A stretch of 43,456 nt of DNA from NCBI GenBank assembly GCA_009779405.1, contig WREI01000013.1, positions 1 to 43,456 of the forward strand. The letters run 5' to 3'. The translations under genes and the position numbers were made by a program. This DNA comes from Clostridiales bacterium (GTDB lineage: Bacteria > Bacillota > Clostridia > Christensenellales > CAG-138). The notes beneath the pieces were generated by a model that saw only the letters and a program-made list of their open reading frames with translations, was not told where the DNA came from and searched no databases. Of the stretch, positions 19,205 to 28,886 are shown in pieces. How positions within the stretch are numbered: the first letter of the stretch is position 1; the number at the start of each line of letters is the position of its first letter.

Positions 19205-19588
19205 ATGAACAAATACCCCGGTCTATCAAACGCCGACAACTTCATCATGGAAATTCTCTGGCGTGACGGCGCCTGCGGCAGCGCGGAAATCCTGCGCGAA
19301 ATCGAAACCGAGCGCGACTGGTCCCGCCAAACCGTGCGCACCTATCTGGCGCGTCTCATCGAAAAGGGACTGGTGGGTACGCGGGAGGTCAACCGCCGCA
19401 CGCTGGAATACTATCCGCTCGTCAGCAAGGCCACGTACGCCGCAGACCGCTCGGGCGGCATACTGCGCCGCTATTATGACTCGCTGCCGCATATGGTGGC
19501 AGGGCTGTTGCAGAACGAGAAGCTGTCGGACGCGGATCTGGACGCTTTGGAGAACCTGATTCGGCAGGCAAGACAAAAAGGAGAATAG
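19205..19588 (+). CDS. blaI: BlaI/MecI/CopY family transcriptional regulator
   Basis: ADNFIMEILWRDGACGSAEILREIETERDWSRQTVRTYLARLIEKGLVGTREVNRRTLEYYPLVSK. Confidence 0.93.
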   Translation: MNKYPGLSNADNFIMEILWRDGACGSAEILREIETERDWSRQTVRTYLARLIEKGLVGTREVNRRTLEYYPLVSKATYAADRSGGILRRYYDSLPHMVAGLLQNEKLSDADLDALENLIRQARQKGE

Positions 19589-19590
19589 CC

Positions 19591-21549
19591 ATGCACAGCA
19601 TCGTGATCGCGATACTGCAAAGCAGCCTGATGGCCTCGGGCATGATCCTGCTCTTCTGGGGCCTGACGCGGCTCTGCGCGCGGCGCTTGCGAGCGACCAC
19701 CGCCTGCCTGCTCTGGGCTCTGGTATTGTTGCGCCTGCTCCTGCCCGTATCCATACCCAGCCCCATCGCATTGCTCCCCGCCGATGCGCCAAATCTGCCC
19801 ATCTATATCCCCGCGCAGGTGCAAGCGCAAGCGCCGCCGCAGGCGGAGTTGCAGCCCCTTCCCGCCGCCGCAAATCCGGTGCAAATCAACGCGGCAAACC
19901 CCGCGCCCGCCACGGAAAGTAATGCCACCCCGACAGTGCAGCGACCCGCGCCGAGCATAGACCTCTGGCAGATAGCGATATGGCTCTGGGCTGCGGGCGC
20001 GGCAAGCATACTGTTGCTCCACGGCATCAAAACCCTGCGTTTCGCGCGCAAACTGCGCCGTTGCGCCCCGGTAACGGACGCCGCCCTGCTGCAAGACGCC
20101 AAATATCCGGTTCTCGCCTGCGACGTCGTGGTTGCCCCCGCCGTGTTCGGCTGTTTCCGTCCCAAAATCCTGATCCCGCCCGTGTTCTTGGAGAGTATGG
20201 AGCCTGCGGAACTGCGCACCATACTCTGCCACGAGACGGAGCATATACGCCACCGCGACCTCTGGACCAAGCAACTTTGGCTCTTGGCCCGCGCCCTGCA
20301 CTGGTTCAACCCGCTGGTATGGATCGCCTGCCGCCTGCACGAGCGGCGCGTGGAAGCGCGTTGCGATGCCGCCGTCGTGCGCCGCCTGCAAGGCGAGGGG
20401 GCCTATGCATACAGCAACGCCCTCCTGCGTGCGGCGCGCATCATGCAATCGCATACCAACCCCTCACCCGTCCGCTCCCTGTTGCCCAAAGGGAGCCAAT
20501 TGAAAGAAAGGATAGCCACCATTATGCACCCGAAGAAAAAATCCGCGGCGATCCTGCTGCTGACGATTATCATATCCCTCTGCGCCATCTTCCTGTTTTT
20601 CACCACCGCCTGCCTGTCCAAACGGGCGGCGGAAGAGCCGCCCGAACCGCCCGTGACAGAGCCCACGCCCGCGCCCGAGGAAAGGACGGAACAGGACGAG
20701 GATATCGCGCGCATAAAACACATTTTAGGAGACGACGCAATCGTGTATGCGCACGTCATAGGACTTACCGATGGAAGCGTTACAATTGCGATGATTCCGG
20801 GTGATTCATATTATTTCGCGTCTGACGGAGAGCAGATTTTCACCTACCTCGCGGCGCTCCCCGACTACGCGTCCATCGCCTACAGATACGGGGACGAAAA
20901 CACCTGCATCAGCATCCGAAAAGAAGCAGCGTACGGCGCAAGCTATTATGTGGCGAACATCGTGATAGCGGACCCCGGCGCTCTGCGCACAGCCTTCGCG
21001 AATGACGCTTTCGGCGCCCGTAACAAGGATTTCGCCGAGAATATCGCGCAAAATGTCGGCGCCATCCTCGCCATCTCCGGCGACTTCAGCAGCGCGCGGC
21101 AGGAGGGCATAGTCCTGCGCAACGGTGTACTCTATCGCGACAGCGCGGCGGGCGACGTCTGCGTATTCTATGCGGACGGCGTTATGGAGACCTATACAAA
21201 GGACGCCTTCGATATAGACGCGGCCCTCGCGCGCGGCGCACAGCAAATCTGGAGCTGTGGCCCCGCACTGCTGGCGGGCGGGCAGCCCATCGCATCGTTC
21301 GGGAAAGATGACAAGCTTGCAGGCCCCCGCAGCGCGATAGGCTACTACGGGCCGGGCCACTATTGCTTCGTGACGGTGGAGGATGATATGACCCTCGCCG
21401 AACTCTCCCAACTCTTCTATTCCCTCGGCTGCACAGTCGCCTACAACCTCAACGGCGCCACCGCGGCCCTGATCTTCGAAGGCGAACGCATCAACAACCC
21501 CACCCAAGGCAACCGACAGATAGGAGATATTATCTATATAGGAGGATAA
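19591..21549 (+). CDS. M56 (BlaR1-like) membrane metallopeptidase fused to an extracellular phosphodiester-glycosidase (NAGPA)-like domain
   Basis: ILCHETEHIRHRDLWTKQLWLLARALHWFNPLVWIACRLHERRVEARCDAAVV (HExxH M56 core); TM ILLLTIIISLCAIFLFFTTACL; C-terminal YVANIVIADPGALRTAFANDAFG...AILAISGDF...GIVLRNGVLYRD...AIGYYGPGHYCFVTV...LGCTVAYNLNGATAALIFEGERINNPTQGNRQIGDIIYIGG. Confidence 0.85.
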   Translation: MHSIVIAILQSSLMASGMILLFWGLTRLCARRLRATTACLLWALVLLRLLLPVSIPSPIALLPADAPNLPIYIPAQVQAQAPPQAELQPLPAAANPVQINAANPAPATESNATPTVQRPAPSIDLWQIAIWLWAAGAASILLLHGIKTLRFARKLRRCAPVTDAALLQDAKYPVLACDVVVAPAVFGCFRPKILIPPVFLESMEPAELRTILCHETEHIRHRDLWTKQLWLLARALHWFNPLVWIACRLHERRVEARCDAAVVRRLQGEGAYAYSNALLRAARIMQSHTNPSPVRSLLPKGSQLKERIATIMHPKKKSAAILLLTIIISLCAIFLFFTTACLSKRAAEEPPEPPVTEPTPAPEERTEQDEDIARIKHILGDDAIVYAHVIGLTDGSVTIAMIPGDSYYFASDGEQIFTYLAALPDYASIAYRYGDENTCISIRKEAAYGASYYVANIVIADPGALRTAFANDAFGARNKDFAENIAQNVGAILAISGDFSSARQEGIVLRNGVLYRDSAAGDVCVFYADGVMETYTKDAFDIDAALARGAQQIWSCGPALLAGGQPIASFGKDDKLAGPRSAIGYYGPGHYCFVTVEDDMTLAELSQLFYSLGCTVAYNLNGATAALIFEGERINNPTQGNRQIGDIIYIGG

Positions 21550-21605
21550 AATCTCCCGGAATCAAACCTGCACAGGTATGGCAGGACAAAACGACGCAAA
21601 TAAAC

Positions 21606-21646
21606 AATGCAGAGAGGTCGTCTCCAGCCTCTCTGCATTCTGCATT
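21606..21646. repeat. Family B-type inverted repeat, AATGCAG dialect (B7)
   Basis: AATGCAGAGAGG ... CCTCTCTGCATT, then CTGCATT. Confidence 0.7.
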
Positions 21647-21662
21647 ATTCCCTATTACTTAT

Positions 21663-24600
21663 TTATATCAGAATCCCTATCCCCGCCAAGAAGCGCAGTA
21701 TAGCGGCGGCATCCGAAGCATCCACCGCGCCGTCGCCGTTGACGTTCGCGTTGAGCATGCCCTGCTCCGAGATAACCCCTATCCCGGCCAGCCAGCGCAG
21801 GATCAGCGCGGCGTCGGCGGCGTCCACGTCGCCATCGCAATCCGCGTCGCCGGGTACGCGGGTCGGCGTCGGTGTAGGCGTGGGCGTCGGTGTAGGTGTA
21901 GGTGTAGGTGTAGGTGTAGGCGTAGGCGTAGGCGTGGGCGTAGGCGTGGGCGTCGGTGTGGGTGTGGGTGTGGGTGTCGGCGCGGGCACGGTCAGCGGCG
22001 CGGCGCGTCCCTCGCCGTCCGGGTACCAGCGGTTGCCGCGCAGGATGCTGAATTCATCCACATAATAGCCCGGCGCATAGGGATGGCTGTATGTATATGT
22101 GTACATATACTGATTCGCGTTGTTGCCTGTGGGAACGAGTACAGCGGGGACGCCGCTCGTTTTCACGGCATCCTTCGGATCCCAGGTTCCCACCGTTCCG
22201 ATATGCTCGCCCGCGAAGCGGATGGCCGTATCATAGGAAATGGCGGTGAAGACCACGTTCCCCTGCCCGTCCGGCACGGCATACACGGTGGCATAGGGGC
22301 CATAGTCGCCGCCCTGCGCGCCGCCACCGAAGAGGTATACGTTCGGATATTCCGCACTGACCACGAACTGGCCGCCCGCGGGGTTGCCGCCGACCTGGAA
22401 CAGGGTGCGCCCGTTGCTCTCCCATTTCAGTTCCAAACTCAGTTTGCTCTTGGTGCTGGTGACAGTCGCCACCCGCCAGCCCTGCGCATTTGCGGGGGCA
22501 AACTCATAGCCCGTTTCCGTCTTGCTGTTATCCAAATCGAGGATGACAGGCGCGTCGTTCCACTCGTAGATATGGATTTTGTACGTATAATCGCCCGAAG
22601 GTGTCGGTGTCGGCGGGGGCGTTGGGGTGGGTGTCGGGGTGGGGGTAGGCGTCGGCGTCGCCGTTGGTGTGGGCGTCGGGGTCATTCCGGTAGGCGTGGG
22701 TGTCGGTGTCGGCGTCGGCGTGGGGGTAGGTGTGGGCGTGGGTGTCGGCGGCGGGGTATTGCCCGAGCCACCCACCGTGTAATGCAGGATGGAACTGGAG
22801 ATGCCGTCGCGCACGGCGAAAATATCATACTCCGTTGTCGCGCCCAGCACGGGTACGGTCACGCTCCATTCGCCCGTGATATCGTCCGTCACGGTCGTAT
22901 AGCTGATGCCGCCAATGACGACTGTCACCGTCGCACCCGGCGCGGCAATGCCGCTGATCGTGGTATCGCCGACTGTCGTTGTATACACGAACGGGTTGTT
23001 CAGCATCAGGTTATTCAGCGCATTCTGGAGCTGCAAGATCATATTGGCAATCTCCGTCGGCGTGGCATTCTCACCCTTTGCAATAATGGTGTCCGCGGGA
23101 CCTATCAGCGCGAGGAGCGCGTTCATGGTATCGGTATAGTCGGCGGGATCCATATTCTTGATCTTGCGAACCAAGGCTTTCAATTCGGCCAGCGGGTCTA
23201 CGGGGTCTTCGTTATTGAAGCGCACAACGGGCTTATAACCCGGGCCCTGCACCTCCAACCACACTTCGCCGAACAGGCCCGTAATATCCTCGCTCTGCGC
23301 CTGATTGGTGCCGTTGCTGAGGATGACGTTATAGTTCTCCGTCACGGAGGTGAGCTCCACCAGCCAGTAGCCGTCTTCGTCCTTTAAGTTGGGCAAACTC
23401 CCCGTCCCGATCTTCGTGCCCGGAAAACCGCCGAGGGGCTGCTGGTTGGGCGAGCCATACCACATATACACGGTCGGCGCGTCGGTCACGCCCGGATAGG
23501 GCTTGATATGAATCTTCGCGTGGGTAATCGGGGTCACCGCGTTCGGATCCAACTTTTTAAAGCTGAACGTCTTTGTAACCTTCTTGACCGCGTTCTCCGC
23601 TTCGACGACGACCTTCACCGTGTCGCCCGGATAGGCGGTCGCGCCGATCTCAAAGCTGGTGCCGCTCAGAGCCAGGAACTTGTTCCCGCCGTCGATGGAG
23701 ACCTTGGCGGAATCGGCGTTCGTCAGGGTCAGGGTGACTGTCTGCGAGCCGGTGAATTCCGCGTTGCCCGAGAGAGAGATGCCGGGGCTGCCGTCCGGTT
23801 CCTGAATCAGAATCGTGCCGTTTTTGCCGCTGTTGAAGGTGACCGTGCCGCCCGTGACCGTGGCTTCACTGCCGTCATAGGCATTGGTCAGCACCGTGCC
23901 GTTGCCCCAGAGCGAGGAGACAGTGACGGTGATGTTCGCGTTGTTCGGCGCGCCGATAACGGCGGCAACCTTGTCGTTGATGCCGTTGCGGCTATAGGTT
24001 CTGCTGAAGGCATAGCCGCCGCCCGATACGGTAAGGCTCGCGTGCTGTCCCGCGCCGACGGCGATATGGTTGTTGCGGAACTGACCGACGGTCTGCCAGT
24101 GTTCCAGCACGGCGGTATCCATGGAACCCCAGTTCATATCCGCGCGGTACCAGTGGTCGCCGTTGCCCTGATAAGAGTTTTTTGTGACGCCGGACTCATC
24201 GCCGTAATAGATTTGCACGCCGCCCGGCAGCAGCAGGAAGGCGGAACCCAAAAAGATTCTGTTGCCGCCGATTCTGGCGGAGTCGTGGGAAGACATGAAG
24301 GACAATACATTGAAGCCCGAACCCGCGGCATTGATTCTGCCCGCGTAATCGGCATAGACGCCCGCCGCCTTTGTGGTGCTGTCAATCAGTCCGCCGGTGA
24401 GGGTGTTGAAGTTGAGCATGGAGTCGAAGCCGCCCTGCGTATGGTACGGGCTCTTGCCCGAACCGTGGTCCCAAGCCTCGCCAACCATCCAGAAATCTAA
24501 ATCGTCCAGCTTTTTGTTGGGGTTGGCCTGCTTCCATTCTTTCAGTGCGATGACGCACTCATCCTTCAGCGCACTCCAGTCCTCGAGGGCGACGTGCTTG

Positions 24601-25625
24601 GCTGTATCACAGCGGAAGCCGTCCACGCCGTATTCGCGCACCCATTGGGAGAGCCACGCGATCAGGTGGTTGCGCACATTGCGTTGCTGCCCGCGGGAGA
24701 AAAAGCTGTTGAGCCTGTTCGTTTCCCGCGTAGTGCGGCCTTCCGCTGCCCACTTCTCTTGCAGGAAGGTGGGGACGCTAACAGTATTTCGCTCTTCTGT
24801 GCGGAAATCAGGAAGCCCCGCCAGCATCATGGTTTCGTCGCTCGGGCCGCTGCCGTTCGTGTTGTAGCCCGGCAGGCCGGCGCGCACCCAGGAACTGCCC
24901 CACCATCTGCCCCACGCTGCCGAGTTGTTTTCATAATCTATACAACCGTGGTACGGACTGTCCGCGCCGCTATGGTTGTCATAGATGTCGCGCCAGCCGC
25001 TGTTCTTGATCACGCCAAAGTTATACTTGTTCATCGTGAGCAAATCGTTGTAACCCGCATGGTTCATAACAATGTCGAGCACGATACGGATGCCGTGCTC
25101 GTGCGCGGTATCTACGAGGGTGCGGAACTCTTGTTCCGTGCCGAAGTTCAAATCGGTCGTCGTATAGTCCAGCACATAGTAGCCGTGGTAGGAATAGTGG
25201 GGGAAGCCGGGGCCGCCGCCGCAAACATAGCCGTGAATCTGCTCATAGGGCGCGCTCAGCCAAATGGCGTTCACGCCCAGATCGGTGAAGTAGCCGTCCT
25301 CGATCTTCTGTGTAATGCCCGCAAAGTCGCCGCCGTGGAAGGTGGCGCTGGGATCCACGCCCGAGACAATGTTCCCGTTCTTGTCCTTCAAGCGGCCATA
25401 GGAATGGTCGTTCGTAGGATCCCCGTTGTAAAAGCGGTCGGTCAGCAGAAAATAGACTGTCGCGTTGTCCCAGGAAAAAGTATCGGGGCCCGGCAGCGCG
25501 TTGGGCTCCGGTATCGGCATCTCGCCGCGCGTCGCGCTGTAGGCCTGCTGCGGCCCAATGGCGATAGGCACAATGGCGAGCACCAGCAGCAGCGCCAAAA
25601 TCCAAGACAAAAATCTCTTCTTCAC
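21663..25625 (-). CDS. Secreted GH13 alpha-amylase with starch-binding-like module(s), Thr-Pro linkers and C-terminal type I dockerin
   Basis: GTG start at 25625 with AGGAGG; signal [32 protein letters not shown]13 motifs [42 protein letters not shown]; dockerin [23 protein letters not shown]...[22 protein letters not shown]. Confidence 0.93.
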   Translation of the reverse strand: MKKRFLSWILALLLVLAIVPIAIGPQQAYSATRGEMPIPEPNALPGPDTFSWDNATVYFLLTDRFYNGDPTNDHSYGRLKDKNGNIVSGVDPSATFHGGDFAGITQKIEDGYFTDLGVNAIWLSAPYEQIHGYVCGGGPGFPHYSYHGYYVLDYTTTDLNFGTEQEFRTLVDTAHEHGIRIVLDIVMNHAGYNDLLTMNKYNFGVIKNSGWRDIYDNHSGADSPYHGCIDYENNSAAWGRWWGSSWVRAGLPGYNTNGSGPSDETMMLAGLPDFRTEERNTVSVPTFLQEKWAAEGRTTRETNRLNSFFSRGQQRNVRNHLIAWLSQWVREYGVDGFRCDTAKHVALEDWSALKDECVIALKEWKQANPNKKLDDLDFWMVGEAWDHGSGKSPYHTQGGFDSMLNFNTLTGGLIDSTTKAAGVYADYAGRINAAGSGFNVLSFMSSHDSARIGGNRIFLGSAFLLLPGGVQIYYGDESGVTKNSYQGNGDHWYRADMNWGSMDTAVLEHWQTVGQFRNNHIAVGAGQHASLTVSGGGYAFSRTYSRNGINDKVAAVIGAPNNANITVTVSSLWGNGTVLTNAYDGSEATVTGGTVTFNSGKNGTILIQEPDGSPGISLSGNAEFTGSQTVTLTLTNADSAKVSIDGGNKFLALSGTSFEIGATAYPGDTVKVVVEAENAVKKVTKTFSFKKLDPNAVTPITHAKIHIKPYPGVTDAPTVYMWYGSPNQQPLGGFPGTKIGTGSLPNLKDEDGYWLVELTSVTENYNVILSNGTNQAQSEDITGLFGEVWLEVQGPGYKPVVRFNNEDPVDPLAELKALVRKIKNMDPADYTDTMNALLALIGPADTIIAKGENATPTEIANMILQLQNALNNLMLNNPFVYTTTVGDTTISGIAAPGATVTVVIGGISYTTVTDDITGEWSVTVPVLGATTEYDIFAVRDGISSSILHYTVGGSGNTPPPTPTPTPTPTPTPTPTPTPTGMTPTPTPTATPTPTPTPTPTPTPPPTPTPSGDYTYKIHIYEWNDAPVILDLDNSKTETGYEFAPANAQGWRVATVTSTKSKLSLELKWESNGRTLFQVGGNPAGGQFVVSAEYPNVYLFGGGAQGGDYGPYATVYAVPDGQGNVVFTAISYDTAIRFAGEHIGTVGTWDPKDAVKTSGVPAVLVPTGNNANQYMYTYTYSHPYAPGYYVDEFSILRGNRWYPDGEGRAAPLTVPAPTPTPTPTPTPTPTPTPTPTPTPTPTPTPTPTPTPTPTPTRVPGDADCDGDVDAADAALILRWLAGIGVISEQGMLNANVNGDGAVDASDAAAILRFLAGIGILI
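21666..21860 (-). other. Type I dockerin module of the amylase
   Basis: Two EF-like loops [12 protein letters not shown] and [12 protein letters not shown], each followed by an AAxILRxLAG helix. Confidence 0.9.
21861..21980 (-). repeat. Hexanucleotide repeat encoding (Thr-Pro)n linker 2
   Basis: Degenerate GGTGTAGGCGTGGGCGTC... repeat on + strand. Confidence 0.9.
22601..22756 (-). repeat. Hexanucleotide repeat encoding (Thr-Pro)n linker 1
   Basis: [51 protein letters not shown]. Confidence 0.9.
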
Positions 25626-25787
25626 AAGTGTTCCTCCTGATTGATCGTTATTTGCCGGCCCAAAAACCGCACTCCGGCACAATACATACATAATAATTCT
25701 ACACGAAAATTCATTTCTTCGCAACCATTTTGACACAATTCAAGCGGATGTAAAACTTCTTACTTTGTGGGGATGTTTGTTTGCAAC

Positions 25788-25892
25788 AGGCAGCAGGCAG
25801 TAGTGCCTTGTATTCGGGGTATACAGCTTGATACCGCATTCAAAACTACTGCCTATTGCCTAACTTTCCACTTTCCTCTTTCCACTTTCCTC
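25788..25892. repeat. Family B-type inverted repeat, GGCAGTA dialect (B6), plus direct repeat of CTTTCCACTTTCCT
   Basis: AGGCAGCAGGCAGTAGT (25788-25804) / ACTACTGCCTATTGCCT (25845-25861), then a tandem TTTCCACTTTCCTCTTTCCACTTTCCTC tract. Confidence 0.7.
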
Positions 25893-25898
25893 TAAACA

Positions 25899-25907
25899 TG
25901 CTACAAT
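25899..25907 (+). promoter_or_regulatory. Extended -10 motif TGcTACAAT immediately upstream of the CDF ATG
   Basis: TG (25899-25900) + TACAAT (25902-25907); ATG at 25914; no obvious RBS. Confidence 0.4.
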
Positions 25908-25913
25908 ACCCCC

Positions 25914-27086
25914 ATGCTAAGCCTACTCATAAAATGGATATTTCCCCCCGCCAAACACGACCACCGCGCCCCCAAAACCCGCGCGGGCATCGGCATGCTC
26001 TGCGGCGTGGTGGGCATCGTCCTCAATCTGCTGCTCTCCGCGGCCAAATTCTTCGCGGGCGCGCTCTCCGGCTCCATCGCCATCACGGCGGACGCCTATA
26101 ACAACCTCTGCGACGCGGGCAGTTCCCTCCTCTCGCTCGTGGGTTTCAAACTCTCCGCACAGGAGCCGGACACGGGCCACCCCTTCGGGCATGGGCGCTT
26201 CGAATATGTCTTCGGTCTCTTTATCGCGATGGGCATCTTGCTGGCGGGCTATAGTCTCTTCCGCGAATCTCTCGAACAATTGCTGAGCCCCGAAGCGGGT
26301 GCGGTCTTCCAAACCGTCTCCTTTGTCGTACTCGGCGCTTCGATTTTGGTCAAGCTCTATATGGCCTTCTATAATAGGCGCATCGGCAAACGCATCGGCT
26401 CGGCCAGCATGCGCGCCGTCGCGGCGGACAGTCTTTGCGACGTCATCGCCACCTCGGTCGTGCTGGTCTGCGCCATCCTGTCCAAGCTTTACGGTTGGCA
26501 GTTGGACGCCTGGTGCGGTATGGCGGTGGCGGGCTTTATCGCGTTCACTGCCCTCAAGGCCGCCAAGGAAACCATATCCCCCCTGCTGGGCCAGGCCCCC
26601 GATAAGGAACTGATCGAGGAGATCACGGGGCTCGTCCTCTCCTATCCCCAAATCCTCGCCGTGCACGATATGATCATCCATGACTACGGCCCGGGCCGCC
26701 TGATCATCTCCCTCCACGCCGAGGTCTCCGCCGACGGCGATATGCTGGAACTCCACGACGTGGTGGACAACGCCGAGCGCGCCCTGCGCCAAAAACTGCA
26801 CTGCAACGCGACTATACACATGGATCCCGTCGCCACGCACGATGATGAGACCCTCGCCCTGCGCGGGCAATGTGCTACCTTCGCCGCCGAACTCGACCCC
26901 CGCGCCAGCATTCACGACTTCCGCGTAGTCACCGGCCCCACGCACACAAACCTCATCTTCGACATAGTAGTCCCGCACAAATTCCGTCTCCGAGACGCGG
27001 AAATCAAGTTTTTCCTCCAATCCCGCGTCGCAACGCTGGGAGAGAATTACTTTACGGTCGTAGATGTGGATAAGAATTTTGTTTAG
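25914..27086 (+). CDS. Cation diffusion facilitator (CDF) family transporter
   Basis: GSIAITADAYNNLCDAGSSLLSLVGFKLS, GHPFGHGRFEYV, AADSLCDVIATSVVLV. Confidence 0.95.
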   Translation: MLSLLIKWIFPPAKHDHRAPKTRAGIGMLCGVVGIVLNLLLSAAKFFAGALSGSIAITADAYNNLCDAGSSLLSLVGFKLSAQEPDTGHPFGHGRFEYVFGLFIAMGILLAGYSLFRESLEQLLSPEAGAVFQTVSFVVLGASILVKLYMAFYNRRIGKRIGSASMRAVAADSLCDVIATSVVLVCAILSKLYGWQLDAWCGMAVAGFIAFTALKAAKETISPLLGQAPDKELIEEITGLVLSYPQILAVHDMIIHDYGPGRLIISLHAEVSADGDMLELHDVVDNAERALRQKLHCNATIHMDPVATHDDETLALRGQCATFAAELDPRASIHDFRVVTGPTHTNLIFDIVVPHKFRLRDAEIKFFLQSRVATLGENYFTVVDVDKNFV

Positions 27087-27098
27087 AGGATAAGTAAG

Positions 27099-27147
27099 AA
27101 TGCAGAATGCAGAGAAAACTGAATCCACCCTCTCTGCATTCTGCATT
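27099..27147. repeat. Family B-type inverted repeat, AATGCAG dialect (B8)
   Basis: AATGCAGAATGCAGAGA (27099-27115) / TCTCTGCATTCTGCATT (27131-27147), perfect 17 bp. Confidence 0.85.
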
Positions 27148-27207
27148 ATTACCTATTACCTCCCGCTCCCGCACACACGGGAATAGCAAACACAGCAAGG
27201 AGAAAGA

Positions 27208-28164
27208 ATGCACCCCATCCTCTGCTTCGGCGACATCTGCCCCGATATCCACATCCCCTATGGCGCCGCCCGGCGTGTCCGTGAGGGGGAGCTTTTGGAT
27301 AGCGAAGACTTGACCGTGCAGACCTACCCGGGCGGTTCCGTGGCGAATACGACGGTCGGCATCGCGCGGCAGGGTTTGCCCGTCATGTTCTGCGGCACCG
27401 TGGGCGATGATCACTATGGCAGGATGCTCTACGACGATATGACCGCCGAAGGCGCGGACGTCTCGCTCTTTGTAAAAAACCGCGATATCCATACCTTTAT
27501 GGTGCTGATTATTCTGGACAGGGACGGCGACCGCACGATCTTCGCCCTGCCGCGCCACTGCGCCAGTCAGCATCAAATCACAGCGGAACAGGTGCCGGAT
27601 GGCATCGAGCACAGGATATCGTGGATGCATTCCAGCGGCATCACCCTGCGCGAAGGCCCGGCGGCGCAAACCCAGCTCAACCTAATGCGCCGCTGCAAAC
27701 AGGCGGGTGTACCCGTCAGTCTCGATATCAACGCCCGCCCGGAATCCTATGAGGACGCCGTTTTCGCGCGTAATATCGCCGAAGCGCTGGCATACTGTGA
27801 CTATATCTTCGGCAGCGCGGAGGATGAGATCGCCCCCCTCCTGTCCATGGACGACGCCAACGCTGCCGTCAAAACCCTGGCCGCGCGCGGCTACACGGTG
27901 GTAGCCCGCGCGGGCGCGCAGGGGGCGACGGTATACGCAAAGGACGAAACCCACGCCTGCCCCGCTTTCCCCGTGCAGGTGATAGACACAGTAGGCGCGG
28001 GCGACGCCTACGACGCAGGCTTTATCACAGCCCTCCTGCAAGGGCACAGTCTTGCCGACGCAAACCGCCGCGCCTGCGCCACAGCCGCCATCTGCGTCTC
28101 GGGCAAAGGCGGTCACGCCACGCCAAATGCGGAGGAACTGGAACGATTTTTATCGCAACCGTAG
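27208..28164 (+). CDS. PfkB-family carbohydrate kinase
   Basis: GGSVANTTVGIARQGLPVMFCGTVGDDHYG; C-terminal VIDTVGAGDAYDAGFITALLQG. Confidence 0.95.
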   Translation: MHPILCFGDICPDIHIPYGAARRVREGELLDSEDLTVQTYPGGSVANTTVGIARQGLPVMFCGTVGDDHYGRMLYDDMTAEGADVSLFVKNRDIHTFMVLIILDRDGDRTIFALPRHCASQHQITAEQVPDGIEHRISWMHSSGITLREGPAAQTQLNLMRRCKQAGVPVSLDINARPESYEDAVFARNIAEALAYCDYIFGSAEDEIAPLLSMDDANAAVKTLAARGYTVVARAGAQGATVYAKDETHACPAFPVQVIDTVGAGDAYDAGFITALLQGHSLADANRRACATAAICVSGKGGHATPNAEELERFLSQP

Positions 28165-28199
28165 GGGCTGATTTATCGCGCCCGTGCGAACTCGAATAC
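28161..28199 (+). repeat. Family A REP-like element
   Basis: GTAGGGGCTGATTTATCGCGCCCGTGCGAACTCGAATAC; its TAG is the PfkB stop codon. Confidence 0.75.
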
Positions 28200-28222
28200 A
28201 ACAAACCAAGGGAGAACGAACA

Positions 28223-28813
28223 ATGAACAAAAAATGGTCTAAATACGTATACATGGGTGCCTTGGCGGCTCTGGCTTTCGCGCTGCGGCGCTTGGAAATC
28301 CCGCTGCTGTTTTTGCCCCCGTTCCTGAAATTGGACTTCGGTGACCTGCCTTCGCTGATTGCCGCGTTCGCGTTCGGCCCCTTTGGCGGCGCGGCGGTCA
28401 GCACGGTCAACGCGCTGTTGAACCTGCCCTTTTCCTCCACCATGGGGGTGGGCGACCTCTGCGCGTACTTGATCTCGCTGCCCCTCCTGCTCTGCGCAGG
28501 GTTCATCTATAAAAAACATCGCAGCCGCGGCGGCGCGGCCTGGGGCGCGCTGATTGGCGCGTTCGCCAGCGCGCTGTTCTCCCTGTTCTTGAACTATTAT
28601 GTGATCTTCCCGCTCTTTGTCAAGGTGGTAGGCTTGCCCTGGTCGGTGATTTTGGGTATGTACCAAGCCCTCATTCCAAGCGTGCAGAATATGTGGCAGG
28701 CACTGTTGATCTTCAACCTCCCTTTCACGCTGGCCAAATACCTCCTGATCTTCGGCATCACCCTGCTCATCTACAAACCCGTATCCACCCTGTTTAAGCG
28801 GTGGGAGAAGTAG
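28223..28813 (+). CDS. ECF transporter S component, RibU-like (riboflavin)
   Basis: RLEIPLLFLPPFLKLDFGDLPSLIAAFAFGPFGGAAVSTVNALLNL; ATG at 28223. Confidence 0.85.
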   Translation: MNKKWSKYVYMGALAALAFALRRLEIPLLFLPPFLKLDFGDLPSLIAAFAFGPFGGAAVSTVNALLNLPFSSTMGVGDLCAYLISLPLLLCAGFIYKKHRSRGGAAWGALIGAFASALFSLFLNYYVIFPLFVKVVGLPWSVILGMYQALIPSVQNMWQALLIFNLPFTLAKYLLIFGITLLIYKPVSTLFKRWEK

Positions 28814-28836
28814 GGGCGCGATATATCGCGCCCTCC
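28810..28836 (+). repeat. Family A REP-like element
   Basis: GTAGGGGCGCGATATATCGCGCCCTCC; perfect 20-nt palindrome GGGCGCGATATATCGCGCCC; TAG is the RibU-like stop codon. Confidence 0.85.
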
Positions 28837-28886
28837 ACCATCCTCCATATGCTCAATTCAACCAATTTAATAAACGGAGGCCACCC

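Noticed and set aside
21607-22065. Plus-strand ORF encoding a (GV)n protein
   Set aside because: Translation of the reverse strand of the Thr-Pro linker repeat.
21861-22756. Repeat tracts considered as CRISPR-like
   Set aside because: Hexamer microsatellites inside a coding frame, no spacer structure; no CRISPR array or cas gene seen in the window.
22083-25640. Plus-strand ORFs 22083..23387, 23508..24500 and 24594..25640 inside the amylase
   Set aside because: Antisense shadow ORFs of the GH13 gene with no recognisable domain.
28165-28222. FMN riboswitch upstream of the RibU-like gene
   Set aside because: The ~58-nt gap is too short and is mostly a family A repeat; no RFN motif seen.
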